The notes under the pieces are model-generated. The model ran no database searches and had not been told where the DNA came from. It saw only the letters and a list, made by a program, of their open reading frames with translations. A program made the position numbers and the translations under genes. From Zea mays (Eukaryota; Streptophyta; Magnoliopsida; Poales; Poaceae): a stretch of DNA of 64,000 bases. The DNA lies in the NCBI RefSeq assembly GCF_902167145.1, contig NC_050099.1:14212434-14276433 (forward strand), read 5' to 3'. Within the stretch, counting starts at the first letter, position 1. Each line of letters opens with the position of its first letter. Positions 1-16,873 of this stretch are shown here, in pieces.

Positions 1-15
1 GGTAACCCCAGTGCC

Positions 16-2539
16 ATGTGGGACTTTATGACCGCATGCGACTACTGCCTTTCCGACTGTTCTGACGGTAGCCGCAGTCTCGGCGACGAGGACTGCGGCC
101 CAAGTCGTGAATGTTTCCACGTCGATCTAGGGGGTCCCTCCGAAGGCAACCATCTTGGTATGCCGGAGAACGGTGATCTCCCTAGGCCTGTGCCTCGCGT
201 TGACATCCTACGGGAGCTAGCTGTGGTCCCCGTTCCGGCGGGGGGTCATGACCCACAGCTCGAGCAAATCCGCGAGATGCAGGCCAGGCTCGACGAGGGG
301 GCAGGAACACTTGAGCCGATCCGCCGGGACATCGGGCAGGAATGGGCGGGCCAACCTCCGGCCGGAGAAATGCGTCATCTACCCCAGGGTATCCAGCACC
401 GCATCGTCGACGACGTCAGGGCAAGGCCGCCACCGGCTTCTAGTGGAGTCGGCCAGAACCTGGCTGCAGCGGCAATGCTTCTCCGCGCGATGCCGGAGCC
501 ATCAACCACCGAGGGGCGGCGTATCCAGGGAGAGCTCAAGAATCTCTTGGAGGACGCCGCGGTCCGACGGGCCGAAAGCTCCGCCTCCCGAAGGTAGGGG
601 TACCCCTCGGAACATCGCGCCGCGACTTCCCGATTCATGCGGGAAGCCTCGGTCCACACCGGGCGCACGCGCAACACAGCGCCTGCGGCCCCCGGGTCGC
701 CTCGGCAACGAGCACCATCACCGCAACCGTCGGGCCCACCTCGACGAGAGGGTGCGCCGAGGCTACCACCCCAGGCGTGGGGGACGCTACGACATCGGGG
801 AGGATCAGAGTCCCTCGCCCGAACCACCCGGTCCGCAGGCTTTCAGCCGCGCCATACGACGAGCGCCGTTCCCGACCCGGTTCCGAACCCCGACTACTAT
901 CACAAAGTACTCGGGGGAGACGAGACCAGAACTGTGGCTCGCGGACTACCGGCTGGCCTGCCAACTAGGTGGAACGGACGATGACAACCTCATCATCCGC
1001 AACCTCCCCCTGTTCCTCTCCGACACCGCTCGCGCCTGGTTGGAGCACCTGCCTCCGGGGCAGATCTCCAACTGGGACGACCTGGTCCAAGCCTTCGCCG
1101 GCAATTTCTAGGGCATGTACGTGCGCCCTGGGAACTCCTGGGATCTCCGAAGCTACCGACAGCAGCCGGGAGAGTCTCTCCGGGACTACATCCGACGATT
1201 CTCGAAGCAGCGCACCGAGCTGCCCAACATCACCGATTCAGATGTCATCGGCGTGTTCCTCGCCGGCACCACCTGCCGCGACCTGGTGAGCAAGCTGGGT
1301 CGCAAGACCCCCACCAGGGCGAGCGAGCTGATGGACATCGCCACAAAGTTCGCCTCTGGCCAGGAGGCGGTTGAGGCCATCTTCCGGAAGGACAAGTAGC
1401 CCCAGGGCCACCCATCGGAAGATGTCCTCGAGGTGTCAACTCAGCGTGGTGCCAAGAAGAAAGGCAAGAAGAAGCCGCAAGCGAAACGCGCCGCCGCCGA
1501 CGCGGACCTTGTCGCCGCCGCCGAGTACAAGAACCCTCGGAAACCTCCCGGAGGTGCCAACCTCTTCGACAAGATGCTCAAGGAGCCGTGCCCCTATCAT
1601 CAGGGGCCCGTCAAGCACACCCTTGAGGAGTGCGCCATGCTTCGGCGCCACTTTCACAAGGCTGGGCCACCCACGGAGGGTGGCAGGGCACGCGACGATG
1701 ATAAGAAGGAAGATCACCAGGCAGGAGAGTTCCCCGAGGTCCGCGACTGCTTCATGATCTACGGTGGGCAAGTGGCGAACGCCTCGGCTCGGCACCGCAA
1801 GCAAGAGCGTCGGGAGGTCTGTTCGGTAAAGGTGGCGGCGCTAGTCTACCTAGACTGGTCCGACAAGCCCATCACCTTCGACCAAGCCGACCACCCCGAC
1901 CGCGTGCCGAGCCCGGGAAAATACCCGCTCGTTGTCGACCCCGTCATCGGCGACGTCAGGCTCACCAAGGTCCTCATGGATGGAGGCAGCAGCCTCAACA
2001 TCATCTACGCCGAGACCCTCGGGCTCCTGCGTGTTGATCTGTCCTCGGTCCGGGCAGACGCTGCGCCTTTCCACGGGATCATCCCCGGGAAGCGCGTCCA
2101 GCCCCTCGGACAACTCGATCTTCCCGTCTGCTTTGGGACGCCCTCCAACTTCCGAAGGGAGACCCTCACGTTCGAGGTGGTCGGGTTCCGAGGAACCTAC
2201 CACGCAGTACTGGGGAGGCCATGCTACGCGAAGTTCATGGCCGTCCCCAACTACACCTACCTCAAGCTCAAGATGCCGGGCCCCAACGGGGTCATCATCG
2301 TCGGCCCCACGTACCGACACGCGTACGAATGCGACGTGAAGTGCGTGGAGTACGCCGAGGCCCTCGCCGAATCCGAAGCCCTCATCGCCGACCTGGAGAG
2401 CCTCTCTAAGGAGGCGCCAGACGTGAAGCGCCACGCCGGCAACTTCAAGCCAGCGGAGACGGTCAAATCCGTCCCTCTCGACCCCAGCAGCGACGCCTCC
2501 AAGCAGATCCAGATCGGCTCCGAGCTCGATCCCAAATAG
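16..2539 (+). pseudogene. Huck-like gag-protease, broken
   Basis: This region encoded the capsid polyprotein and aspartic protease of the retrotransposon. The N-terminal part reads in frame 1 from 16. From about position 690 the recognisable Gag continues in frame 2 (WLADYRLACQLGGTDDDN, then the SLRDYIRRFSKQRTELP stretch), so there is an indel between. In-frame TAG codons sit at 595-597, 1111-1113, 1397-1399 and 2537-2539. The retropepsin-like motif LMDGGSSLNIIY lies near 1975-2010, followed by a flap-like FHGIIPGKRVQPLG segment. The family normally reads through into pol, so the terminal TAG is probably also a mutation. The true Gag start may lie upstream of the window. The family match is by memory and strong. 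Confidence 0.85.
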
Positions 2540-5500
2540 GAAGCAGTGCTCGTCGACTTTCTCCGCGAGAACGACGACGTTTTCGCGTGGAGTCCCTCGG
2601 ACATGCCCGACATACCGAGGGATGTCGCCGAGCACTCGCTGGATATCCGAGCTGGAGCCCGACCCGTGAAGCAGCCTCTGCGCTGATTCGACGAAGAAAA
2701 GCGCAGAGCATAGGCGAGGAGATCCACAAGCTAATGGCGGCAGGGTTCATCAAAGAGGTATTCCATCCCAAATGGCTTGCCAACCCTGTGCTTGTGAGAA
2801 AGAAAGGAAGGAAATGGCGGATGTGTGTAGACTACACTGGTCTAAAAAAGCATGTCCGAAAGTTCCCTACCCTCTGCCTTGCATCGATCAAATCGTGGAT
2901 TCCACTGCTGGGTGCAAAACCCTGTCTTTCCTCGATGCCTACTCAGGGTATCACCAGATCAGGATGAAAGAGTCCGACCAGCTCGCGACCTCTTTCATCA
3001 CACCCTTCGGCATGTACTGCTATGTCACCATGCCGTTTGGTTTGAGGAATGCGGGTGCAACGTACCAACGGTGCATGAACCATGTGTTCGGCGAGCACAT
3101 TGGCCGGACGGTCGAGGCCTACGTTGATGACATCGTAGTCAAGACGAGGAAAGCCTCCGACCTCCTTTCCGACCTTGAAGTGACATTCCGATGTCTCAAG
3201 GCAAAAGGCGTGAAGCTCAATCCCGAAAAGTGTGTCTTCGGGGTTCCCCGAGGCATGCTCTTGGGGTTCATCGTCTCCAAGCATGGCATCGAGGCCAACC
3301 CGGAGAAGATCGCAGCCATCACCAGCATGGGGCCCATCAAGGACTAGAAAGGCGTACAGAGAGTCACGGGATGCCTTGCGGCTCTGAGCCGTTTCATCTC
3401 ACGCCTCGGCGAAAGAGGCCTGCCTCTGTACCGCCTCTTAAGGAAGGCCGAGTGCTTCACTTGGACCCCTGAGGCCGAGGAAGCCCTCGGGAACCTGAAG
3501 GCGCTCCTTACAAACGCGCCCATCTTGGTGCCCCCCGCTGCCGGAGAAGCCCTCTTGATCTACGTCGCCGCGACCACTCAGGTGGTTAGCGCCGCAATTG
3601 TGGTTGAGAGACGAGAAGAGGGGCATGCATTGCCTGTCCAGAGGCCAGTCTACTTCATCAGCGAGGTACTGTCCGAGACCAAGATCCGCTACCCACAAAT
3701 TCAGAAGCTGCTATACGCGGTGATCCTGACGCGGCGGAAGTTGCGACACTACTTCGAGTCTCATCCGGTAACTGTGGTGTCATCCTTCCCCCTGGGGGAG
3801 ATCATCTAGTGCCAAGAGGCCTCAGGTAGAATTGCAAAGTGGGCGGTGGAAATCATGGGCGAAACGATCTCGTTCGCCCCTCAGAAGGCCATCAAGTCCC
3901 AGGTCTTAGCGGACTTCGTGGCTGAATGGGTCGACACCCAGCTCCCAACAGCTCCGATCCAACCGGAACTCTGGACCATGTTCTTCGACGGGTCGCTGAT
4001 GAAGACAGGTGCGGGCGCAGGCCTGCTCTTCATCTCGCCCCTCGGGAAGCACCTACGCTACGTGCTACGCCTCCATTTCCTGGCGTCCAACAATGTGGCT
4101 GAGTACGAGGCTCTGGTCAACGGGTTGCGCATCGCCATCGAGCTAGGGGCCCGACGCCTCGACGCTCGCGGTGACTCACAGCTCGTCATCGACCAAGTCA
4201 TGAAGAACTCCCACTGCCGCGACCCAAAGATGGAAGCATACTGCGATGAGGTTCGGCGCCTGGAAGACAAGTTCTACGGGCTCGAGCTCAACCACATCAC
4301 CCGACGCTACAATGAGACTGCGGACGAGCTGGCTAAAATAGCCTCGGGGCGAACAACAGTTCCCCCGGACGTCTTCCCCCGAGACCTGCATCAACCCTCT
4401 GTCAAGACCAACGACACGCCCGAGCCCGTGAAGGCCTCGGCCCAGCCTGAGGCACCCTCGGCTCAGTCCGAGGTACCCTCGGTTCGGTCCGAGGTACCCT
4501 CGGCTCGGCCCGAGGCACCCTCGGCCCAACCCGAGGCACCCTCGGCTCAGTCCGAGGCACCCTCGGCCCAGCCCGAGGCACCCTCGGCTCGGCCCGAGGT
4601 ACCCTCGGCCCCCGAGGGTGAGGCACTGCGCATCGAGGAGGAGCGGAGCGGGGTCACGCCTGATCGAAACTGGCAGACCCCATACCTGCAATATCTCCAC
4701 CGAGGAGAGCTACCCCTCGACCGAGCCGAAGCCCGACGATTGGCGCGGCGCGCCAAGTCGTTTGTCTTGCTGGGGGACGGGAAGGAACTCTACCACCGCA
4801 GCCCCTCAGGCATCCTCCAGCGATGCATTTCCATCGCCGAAGGCCAGGAGCTCCTACAAGAGATACACTCGGGGGCTTGCGGCCATCACGTAGCACCTCG
4901 AGCCCTTGTTGGAAACGCCTTCCGACAAGGTTTCTACTGGCCGACGGTGGTGGCCGACGCCACTAGAATTGTCCGCACCTGCGAAGGGTGTCAGTTCTAC
5001 GCAAGGCAGACCCACCTGCCCGCTCAGGCCCTACAGACGATACCCATCACCTGGCCTTTTGCTGTGTGGGGTCTGGACCTCGTTGGCCCCTTGCAGAAGG
5101 CACCCGGGGGCTACACGCACCTGTTGGTCGCCATCGACAAATTCTCCAAGTGGATCGAGGTCCGACCCCTAAACAGCATCAGGTCCGAACAGGCGGTGGC
5201 GTTCTCCACCAACATCATCCATCGCTTTGGGGTCCCGAACTCCATCATCACCGACAACGGCACCCAGTTCACCGGCAGAAAGTTCCTGGACTTCTGCGAG
5301 GATCACCACATCCGGGTAGACTGGGCCGCCGTGGCTCACCCCATGACGAATGGGCAAGTAGAGCGTGCCAACGGCATGATTCTACAAGGACTCAAGCCTC
5401 GGATCTACAACGACCTCAACAAGTTCGGCAAGCGATGGATGAAGGAACTCCCCTCGGTGGTCTGGAGTCTGAGGACAACGCCGAGCTGAGCCACGGGCTT

Positions 5501-5912
5501 CACACAGTTCTTTCTAGTCTATGGGGCCGAGGCCATCTTGCCCACAGACTTAGAATACAGTTCCCCGAGGACGAGGGCCTATGCCGACCAAAGCAATCAA
5601 GCTAATCGAGAAGACTCACTGGACCAGCTGGAAGAGGCTCGGGACATGGCCTTACTACACTCGGCGCGGTACCAGCAGTCCCTGCGACGCTACCACGCCC
5701 GAGGGGTTCAGTCCCGAGACCTCCAGGTGGGCGACCTGGTGCTTCGGCTGCGACAAGACGCCCGAGGGCGGCACAAGCTCACGCCTCCCTGGGAAGGGCC
5801 GTTCGTCATCGCCAAAGTTCTGAAGCCCGGAACGTACAAGCTAGCCAACAGTCAAGGCGAGGTCTACAACAACGCTTGGAACATCCAACAGCTACGCCGC
5901 TTCTACCCTTAA
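2540..5912 (+). pseudogene. Huck-like pol (RT, RNase H, integrase), broken
   Basis: The pol region encodes reverse transcriptase, RNase H and integrase. RT begins in frame 2, meets a TGA at about 2684, shifts to frame 1 near 2708, then to frame 3 in an A-run near 2846. The catalytic box YVDDIVV is intact near 3120-3140. Frame 3 then continues to the end with TAG at 3345-3347 and 3807-3809 and TGA at 5487-5489. RNase H is seen at about 3970-4330 (FFDGSLMKTGAGAG, VAEYEALVNGL, DSQLVIDQV). Integrase has an HHCC zinc region (about 4860-5000), core motifs GLDLVGPL, TDNGTQF and MTNGQVERANG, and a C-terminal PPWEGPF segment. The reading ends at TAA 5910-5912. At least five disabling changes. Confidence 0.88.
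4435..4620 (+). repeat. 21-bp coding minisatellite in Huck-like pol
   Basis: About nine tandem copies of a 21-bp unit encode variants of the heptapeptide PSAQPEA between RNase H and the integrase zinc domain. Units differ by Q/R, P/S and A/V changes. The array keeps the reading frame and probably forms a flexible linker. Confidence 0.85.
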
Positions 5913-8900
5913 GATGCTTTCAAGTTGTTCGTATGCCTCGTTCCCACGCAAAGTTTAGTCATCAAGGAAGGGTCAGCCTTGCCTCGGCAAAGCCCGACCC
6001 TCCCTCGGGGGCTAAAAGGGGGGAACCCCCTCTGCGTCGAAATTTTCCTCGAAAAAAGATCTTTTCTGCCAGAATGTCTTTCGTGCTTTTCGACTACTTC
6101 GAAAGTGGATCCTGAAAACGACGGAGTACACGTAAGCAGCCAAGGCTAACCGAGCCGAGGGACTCCTACGCCTCCGGGATACGGATACCTCACTCATCAC
6201 CTTCTGCGATAAGTAACTCGCGTTCGGATAGGTGATTCCGCGGACCGAACAAGTCTTCACGCTCGAAAGCTCCTCTGCCGAAACGATTCTTCGGGCCTTC
6301 TCGACTGCGTCGGTGACAGAACCCTATGGACGAGTAAGAGTGCGCGTAAGCGGCAAGGCCGACCGAGCCGAGGGATTCCTACGCCTCCGGGATACGGATA
6401 CCTCACTCATCGCCTTCCGTGAAAAGCAACTCTCGCTCGCACAAACAATTATGTTACCGACAAACAAGTCCAGATACTCGAAACAAGAGGAAAAGAAACG
6501 CAGCTTTACAACACGACGATGGTGTGTTTGGGCCTCGGCGGCCGCAGAAAACACACACTACAAGATAATCCGATCCTGCAGGCTCGAATCTTGACAGTTG
6601 AAGGGAGCAGCAGCACCCTCGGCGTCAACTACACCTTCGGCGAGGTCCGACCTAGCCTCGAACGGCGACGCGGTCGGAAGATCTCCACCCCGAAGGACGA
6701 CATCAGCACCACGCCCAGGCCATCGCCGCCAGGGCCTTCTCCAGGAATCCGGCTCAAGCAGACGGCTCGGCCGGCCACCCCGTGGCCTCGGCAACTCAAC
6801 TCCGGCGTCGCTCCCACCAGCGGACGACCTGGCCAGGCTCCGGCCGACCAAGTCTTCTTTTCGAAGCCAACTCTGCCTCTGTTCGAGCTGACACCGCTAC
6901 CCCCGGCTTCGGCTCATCGAAGAGCGGCCGAGGGGTTCCTTTAACTAAGCAAGAGAAGCCTCGGACAACAAGGCCGACCGAGCCGAGGGACTCCTACGCC
7001 TCCGGGATACGGATACCTCACTAGGGAGAGCTCCGGCTCAGCTCGGCCTCCGCCCCAGCAAGGATGATGAACATCCTTGAAGCTGAGGGCGGGACCAAGA
7101 TCACAGCCCGGCTTGCTTCTCCCCACCCAGGGGCTGGTGGTCACCGTCTTGGGTGACCACCGGTGAGGGGATGCAGCCGGGCTGCCTGATGAAAATCCTT
7201 GAAGCCGAACGATGGCTGAAAGGTATCAACTTCCACGAAGTTGCATTCCTCCAACGACAAGGCGGAAGGATTGCGGGTGTCCCCCATCCGGGGGCTCGGA
7301 AGGTGGAAAGACACGGTGCATAAGGGAGCGCGAAGACATGGTCGCCTTTCAAGGGGGTCACCCTCCTTTTAAAGGCGACTCTCCCTACTTGCGTCCCCAG
7401 CCGTCGTGGGCTGAGTCTTCTCCAACACGCTCCAAGGTCCTCCCCCTATGGCACGGGGGCTGGGTCCCACGCGTCATGCAAACTGGCCCAGGGCAGAAGA
7501 AGCCAAACCGCCGCGCGCGGTGCATGCAACCGCCCAGCGGTTACAAGCATTCCTCCACTTTCGCCTAGACCAGCGGGTGAAAAGACGGGCAGCCATGCAG
7601 GCGGCATGCAACCGCGCCAAGTGGGCGCACCCCTCCGACTTCCAACGCACCCAGCATGGAGGCCCAGGCCCACGCGTCATGCAACCGGCGCGCCGGTTGC
7701 TACGTGCAAGCAACTGCACCGCCACTCGCACCACTACCACGCCTCCTCGACTGCGGAACCAGTACCGCGACTCGAGGCAACCCTGCGTATGACCCAGCAG
7801 TGCCAGCCAGGCGCGACGGTCAATACGACCAAAAATGGGCCAGCAGTAATGGCGGTGGCAGGCGGGCAGGAGCAGCGGTCACGTCGTCAGCCAAGCTTAC
7901 GTCCCATCCAGGGGCAGCGAGAGAACCCTCTCTCACGGCGTGAAGACGGCGCGCCCGTGTTCCGTTCCTCGAACGGCTCGCGCACGCGCAACGACCACCT
8001 CGCGAACCACTCGCCCCGTCGCATTAACTCCGCGGCGGGACAGGCGGCGCCTCTGGCAGGAGAAGCGAGCGACGCTTCGCCTTCGCCATAATGACCGCGT
8101 CAAAAAAGGTACACCACGTCATTCGATTTCGTATCCCTTTCCTTTTCCTCTTTCTCTCTCTTACAACTAGGACCAGGGAAGGGGGATACCCCGAAAAGGA
8201 TCCTTCTCCATGAAGGAAACATGCCCCGAGCCTCCTTACTGATCAGAGGTTCAAAGGCTGGCCCCTCGGAGGGGTTCAACAGCCGCCTCAGAGCGCTTGG
8301 GTTCCGCGCCCACTACTGGTCAGAGGTTCGAAGGCCGGCCCCTCGGAAGGGTTCAACGGCCGCCTCAGGCCGCTCGGGCTCCGCGCCCACTACTGATCAG
8401 GGGTTCGTAGGCTGGCCCTCAAAGGGTTCACAGCCGCCTCAGACACAGAGCGAGGGATGACCCTGGGTACGTTCGATACATAACCAAGGCTCGGGCTACG
8501 CTCCCGATGTACCCTAGGACATTTCCGAGACCAGCGGGAACGATCTTGTAACGGAATCCCATCAGAGGGAGGCATCGAGCCCTCGGACCCCGTCGAAAGG
8601 GGACCGGGTCCGGCAGGTCACCCGCAGGTACTTTTGGAGCGCGCCTCCGGGCCTCTAGCCGACCCCTAACAAATGGGGCACGAGCGTCCACTCGGATTAC
8701 CCGCCAGCAGCTCACTGGAGACACCATGTTCGGCGCCCTCCGAGGGCAACATGGCGCTTTCCCCCCCTCCTCCTTGCGGAAAGGCGACGCAGGGGCGTAT
8801 GTAAAAAAGTCGAGTCTGTCCTTGACCGTCCTCTCGCCCTGTGCATAGGCTCGGGGGCTGCTCTCGTAAACCCGGCTCCGGCCAAACCGTTGACAGCGTC

Positions 8901-9177
8901 AACATACCAGCCCGAGAACTTGGGACCCGACCGTGCACCCGGGCTACGGCCAGCTCGCATGAGGGAACGACCAGACCAGACGAAGCATTACGCGAGGCAT
9001 TAAGACCTCGGAGGAGTCAAACCACTCCTCCGAGGCCTCGGGGGCTACACCCGGCGGGTGCGCTCGCGCGCGCCCACCGGAACAAAACGCAACCGAGAAA
9101 GGCTGGTCCCCTTGCAAAAAAGTGCGACAAAAGCCTCTAAGCGAGTATTAACACTCCCTTCGAGGCTCGGGGGCTAC
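5913..9177 (+). other. Non-coding spacer of Huck-like element
   Basis: No convincing gene is visible between the pol stop and the 3' LTR. A roughly 50-bp block containing CTACGCCTCCGGGATACGGA occurs three times (6148-6200, 6358-6412, 6971-7022). About 85-bp direct repeats with GGCCCCTCGG lie at 8238-8425. The spacer ends in the polypurine tract at about 9161-9177. Open frames here on both strands show no domain I recognise. Confidence 0.7.
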
Positions 9178-9674
9178 TGTCAGGGACCATAATTAGGGGT
9201 ACCCTCAAGACTCCTAAATCTCAGCTGGTAACCCCCATCAGCATAAAGCTGCAAAGGCCTGATGGGTGCGACTAAGTCAAGGATCGGTCCATTCGAGGGA
9301 CGCGATCACGCCTCGCCCGAGCCCAGCCTCGGGCAAGGGCAGCCGACCCCGGAGGATCTACGTCTCGCCCGAGGCCCCCCTCCAGCAACGGACACACCTT
9401 CGGCTCGTCCGAGGCCCAGTCTTCACCAAGAAGCAACCTAGGCCAAATCGCCACGCCAACCGACCAAATCGCAGGGGCATTTAATGCAAAGGTGGCCTGA
9501 CACCTTTATCCTGACGCACGCCCTCCAGTCGACAGAGCCGAAGTGACCGCAGTCACTTCGCCGCTCCACTGACCGATCTGACAAGGGGACAGCGCCGCCT
9601 GCGTCGCACCGACTGCTGAGCCACTCGACAGAGTGAGGCTGACAGCAGCCAAGACCGGCCTCAGGCGCCATAGG

Positions 9675-10075
9675 AAACTCCGCTCCGCCCGACCCCAGGG
9701 CTCGGACTCGGGCTCAGCCCCGGAAGACGACAAACTCCGCTTCGCCCGACCCCAGGGCTCGGACTCGGGCTCAGCCCCGGAAGACGACGAACTCCGCTTC
9801 GCCCGACCCTAGGGCTCGGACTTGGGCTCAGCCCCGGAAGACGACGAACTCCGCTTCGCCCGACCCTAGGGCTCGGACTCGGGCTCAGCCCCGGAAGACG
9901 ACGAACTCCGCTTCGCCTGACCCCAGGGCTCGGACTCGGGCTCAGCCCCGGAAGACGACGAACTCCGCTTCGCCCGACCCCAGGGCTCGGACTCGGGCTC
10001 AGCCCCGGAAGACGACGAACTCCGCTTCGCCCGACCCCAGGGCTCGGACTCAGCCCTGGCCTCAGCCGACGGTCT
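9675..10075 (+). repeat. 57-58-bp tandem array inside Huck-like LTR
   Basis: Seven near-identical units start at 9675, 9733, 9790, 9847, 9904, 9961 and 10018. Each begins AACTCCGCTTCGCCCGACC and contains the GGGCTCGGACT motif. A diverged unit follows. The array lies upstream of the LTR TATA box, in U3. Confidence 0.9.
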
Positions 10076-10550
10076 CCGCCTCGCCCGACCCAGGGGCTCG
10101 GACTCGACCTCGGCCTCGGAAGACAGACTCGACCTCGACCTCGGAGGAGCCTCCACATCGCCCAACCCAGGGCACGGACCGACCACGTCAACAGGAGGCG
10201 CCATCATTACCCTGCCCCAAGCTGACTCAGGCTACGGGGAACAAGACCGGCGTCCCATCTGGCTCGCTCCGCCAGACAAGTAATGATGGCGCCCCGCGCG
10301 CTCTATGACGATGGCGGCTCTCAGCCCCCTTACGGAAGCAAGAGGACGTCAGCAAGGACTCGACAGCCCCGACAGCTGTCCTTCCGCCAGGCTCCAGCGC
10401 TCCTCCGACGGCCACGACACCACACGAACCGGGTGCCAAAACCTCTCCGGCTGCCACGATGGCATGTACTTAGGGCGCTAGCTCTCCTCCGCTAGACACG
10501 TTAGCACACTGCTACACCCCCATTGTACACCTGGATCCTTTCCTTGCGCC

Positions 10551-10560
10551 TATAAAAGGA
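10551..10560 (+). promoter_or_regulatory. TATA box of Huck-like 3' LTR
   Basis: TATAAAAGGA sits about 290 bp before the LTR end, a plausible U3/R promoter position. Transcription from it would run toward the carboxypeptidase gene about 2.9 kb downstream. Confidence 0.6.
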
Positions 10561-10848
10561 AGGACCAGGGCCCTCTTACAGAGGGTTGGCCGCGCGGGGA
10601 AGGACGGGACGGCGCTCGCGTGAGGCCGCTCGCTCCCTTCCGCGTGGACGCTTGTAACCCCCTACTGCAAGCGCACCCGACCAGGGCGCGGGACAAACAC
10701 GAAGGCCGCGGGATTCCACCTCTCACGCCCGTCTCCCTCCGGCTGCTTCCCCCCTTCGCGCTCCGTCTCGCACCGACCCATCTGGGCTGGGGCACGCGGC
10801 GATAATTTACTCGTCGGTCCAGGGACCCCCGGGTTCGAAACACCGACA

Positions 10849-11478
10849 CATACCCATCCCCATTCGGGTTTCGGGTCCCCAATGGGTCCCCATCCCCAAT
10901 TAAGAGATAACTAGGTACTAACAGGTAGCACAAACTATTTAGATTTCAGACATCACCACATCGACAAGCACTCATCCATGAACCATGATCCATTCATATC
11001 CATCCATCAAAAAAGAAATAAGTACTTCGAGACCGATAGAATAAATGAAGAAATAGAGTCTACTCACCTTCCTTGGTCACCATCTGAGTTCGTTGACGCC
11101 TGAGAATTCATGGTCGTTATCAACGTCTGGGCAGGGCGTAGCATATGGCTAGTTTATTTTAGGGTTTTGTTTGTTGCTAGTCTGCTAGTTGCCTTGTTGT
11201 GTTGCCTTGTTGGGCTAGGACCTGGGGCCTGGTGCGCTGTCGTGCTGGGCTTGGTGGCCGGCTCGGCCTCAACTCATTCATACAAACACGACAGATGTAG
11301 ACGTATGAAATACCCATGGGTAATCGGGTTCAGATTATTGCTTCCCAAACTTTTACCCAATGGGTAGAGATTTTGTCCCATATCCATACTCATGGTGACA
11401 ATTTTTGTCCCATACCCGTACCCTAATAGGCGAATTTCCCACGGGTTAGCGAGTATCGGGTCCCCATTGACATCTCTA
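10849..11478. mobile_element. Right part of hAT-like non-autonomous element
   Basis: The segment ends TCCCCATTGACATCTCTA, the inverse of a typical grass hAT terminus (TAGAGATGTCAATGGGGA). It carries subterminal motifs such as CCCAATGGG near 10880 and 11355 and GGGTCCCCAT near 10890 and 11458. No transposase is visible. The left part would lie beyond the Huck-like element, so the match to a partner terminus and the 8-bp duplication cannot be checked. Confidence 0.5.
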
Positions 11479-12168
11479 CTAGCATATCTACCATGTTTAA
11501 CCAAGATACGATGTGAATAGCATGAATCAATCGTTACAACCAGATGCGCATTGGACCGAACGAAGAATGCGTTAATGTAGTGGAAGTAGTCGAATGTCCT
11601 CACGTACCGGCAAGAGCAACATGTTCACATGTCCTCCTCGAGTTCGTTGCTGGTGAATGCCACAGTAACAATAGCAGTGTCTCCACGACATCTATGTGTG
11701 CAATGATAAAGGGCTGTGAAGTCGGTGTGGTAGCTCGGTGGAACGAGAGAAATGACGATATTGTATATCAAAATAAGTTCATTGAAAGATATTCAAATGT
11801 CTACCTAATAGTATTGATTATCTATTATAAATGTCAATAGTTCCTTTTATACTCTATATATTGTAAATTATTAGACGTTTTCCCCCTAGATATATCGCTT
11901 CTATTATAAATATAAATCTAGATATACTCACTGTATATATAAGTATATATAGTAAATAAAATCTATATATTTAAAAAGAAATAAAAACGTGTAGTAACTT
12001 AGAACGGAGAGAATATATACGATAAAATTAAAGGTTAATTAACTATTTAAAAAACGAGATTAACAAAAAAGAAGAAGCATATTAACAACTATTTTGAAAA
12101 CTGGGCGAACATTTAAGTAATCCAGAGCTAGGCTACTGCTGCTGGAGTACTGGACGCGTCTGACATGA
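11479..12168. other. Intergenic, no gene recognised
   Basis: The stretch to about 11820 is moderately GC-rich and short open frames show no known domain. From 11820 to 12060 it is strongly AT-rich. ACGGAGAGAAT at about 12003-12015 resembles the end of a Stowaway-like MITE, but I could not find a partner end. Confidence 0.4.
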
Positions 12169-12548
12169 GACTGTCTTCAGCGCATGCCACGCCCTTCCCC
12201 CTCCCCTTGCACTGTGCACGTTTAGGGTAACGAGATGGGTGCAGCGGCCACCTCTAAACCTTCTCCTGCAAGCAACAGTGGTAGCGCTGAGAGCAGTGCT
12301 CCGCTAGATATGGAGGGCTGTGGCAAGCCCTCTAAATACTGTGCTTGTACTGTTCAATTAATTGTTAGTAGAATAAAAATTGATAGGAGGTGAAAAGTAA
12401 GTATAGAAAATGTTTGTAGTGGGGTGTAGGGGAAGGATTTAGGGGGAACCGCTGTACAGGGTGGAGATATAGAGGGAAAGAGAACGCTGATGTGGCACGT
12501 GAGTGGGATATAGGGGGCCAAATTTAGGGGCAACCGCTGAAGACAGTC
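12169..12548. mobile_element. Inverted-repeat MITE-like element, 380 bp
   Basis: The ends are GACTGTCTTCAGCG and its exact complement CGCTGAAGACAGTC. Four of the next six bases also pair. The unit is flanked by TGA on both sides (12166-12168 and 12549-12551). The 3-bp duplication and size suggest a PIF/Harbinger-type MITE, though that superfamily normally uses TWA. No coding capacity. Confidence 0.6.

Positions 12549-16873
<4,325 letters not shown>

Larger units (their letters stand above)
1..10848 (+). mobile_element. Huck-like Gypsy LTR retrotransposon, 5' end outside window
   Basis: A Ty3/Gypsy element runs in gag, protease, RT, RNase H, integrase order on the plus strand, followed by a 3.3 kb spacer, a purine-rich tract ending GGCTCGGGGGCTAC and a 3' LTR. 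The protein order and the LTR start TGTCAGGGACCATAATTAGG match my memory of the maize Huck family. The 5' LTR and primer site lie outside the window, so the target duplication cannot be checked; the 3' flank begins catac. Several in-frame stops and at least three frameshifts make the copy non-autonomous. The neighbouring sequence after the LTR has the look of a hAT element, the likely insertion target. Confidence 0.88.
9178..10848 (+). repeat. 3' LTR of Huck-like element
   Basis: The LTR begins TGTCAGGGACC directly after the polypurine tract and ends CACCGACA, giving TG...CA termini and 1671 bp. A TATA box is at 10551-10557. A 57-58-bp tandem array occupies the middle of the LTR. The 5' LTR is outside the window. 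Confidence 0.88.

Noticed and set aside
4176..4756. Minus-strand glycine/arginine-rich frames opposite the heptapeptide repeat
   Set aside because: Shadows of the coding minisatellite in pol.
5913..9177. An antisense ORF in the Huck-like spacer, as in elements 2 and 3
   Set aside because: No frame shows the putative-gypsy-type-transposon domain or a TATA-ATG arrangement.
9661..10207. Minus-strand repetitive proteins of 113-176 residues
   Set aside because: They are translations of the 57-bp array in the LTR; a multiple-of-three period keeps frames open by chance.
11110..11367. Short plus-strand frame with a hydrophobic start
   Set aside because: Lies inside the hAT-like element and shows no homology that I can recognise.
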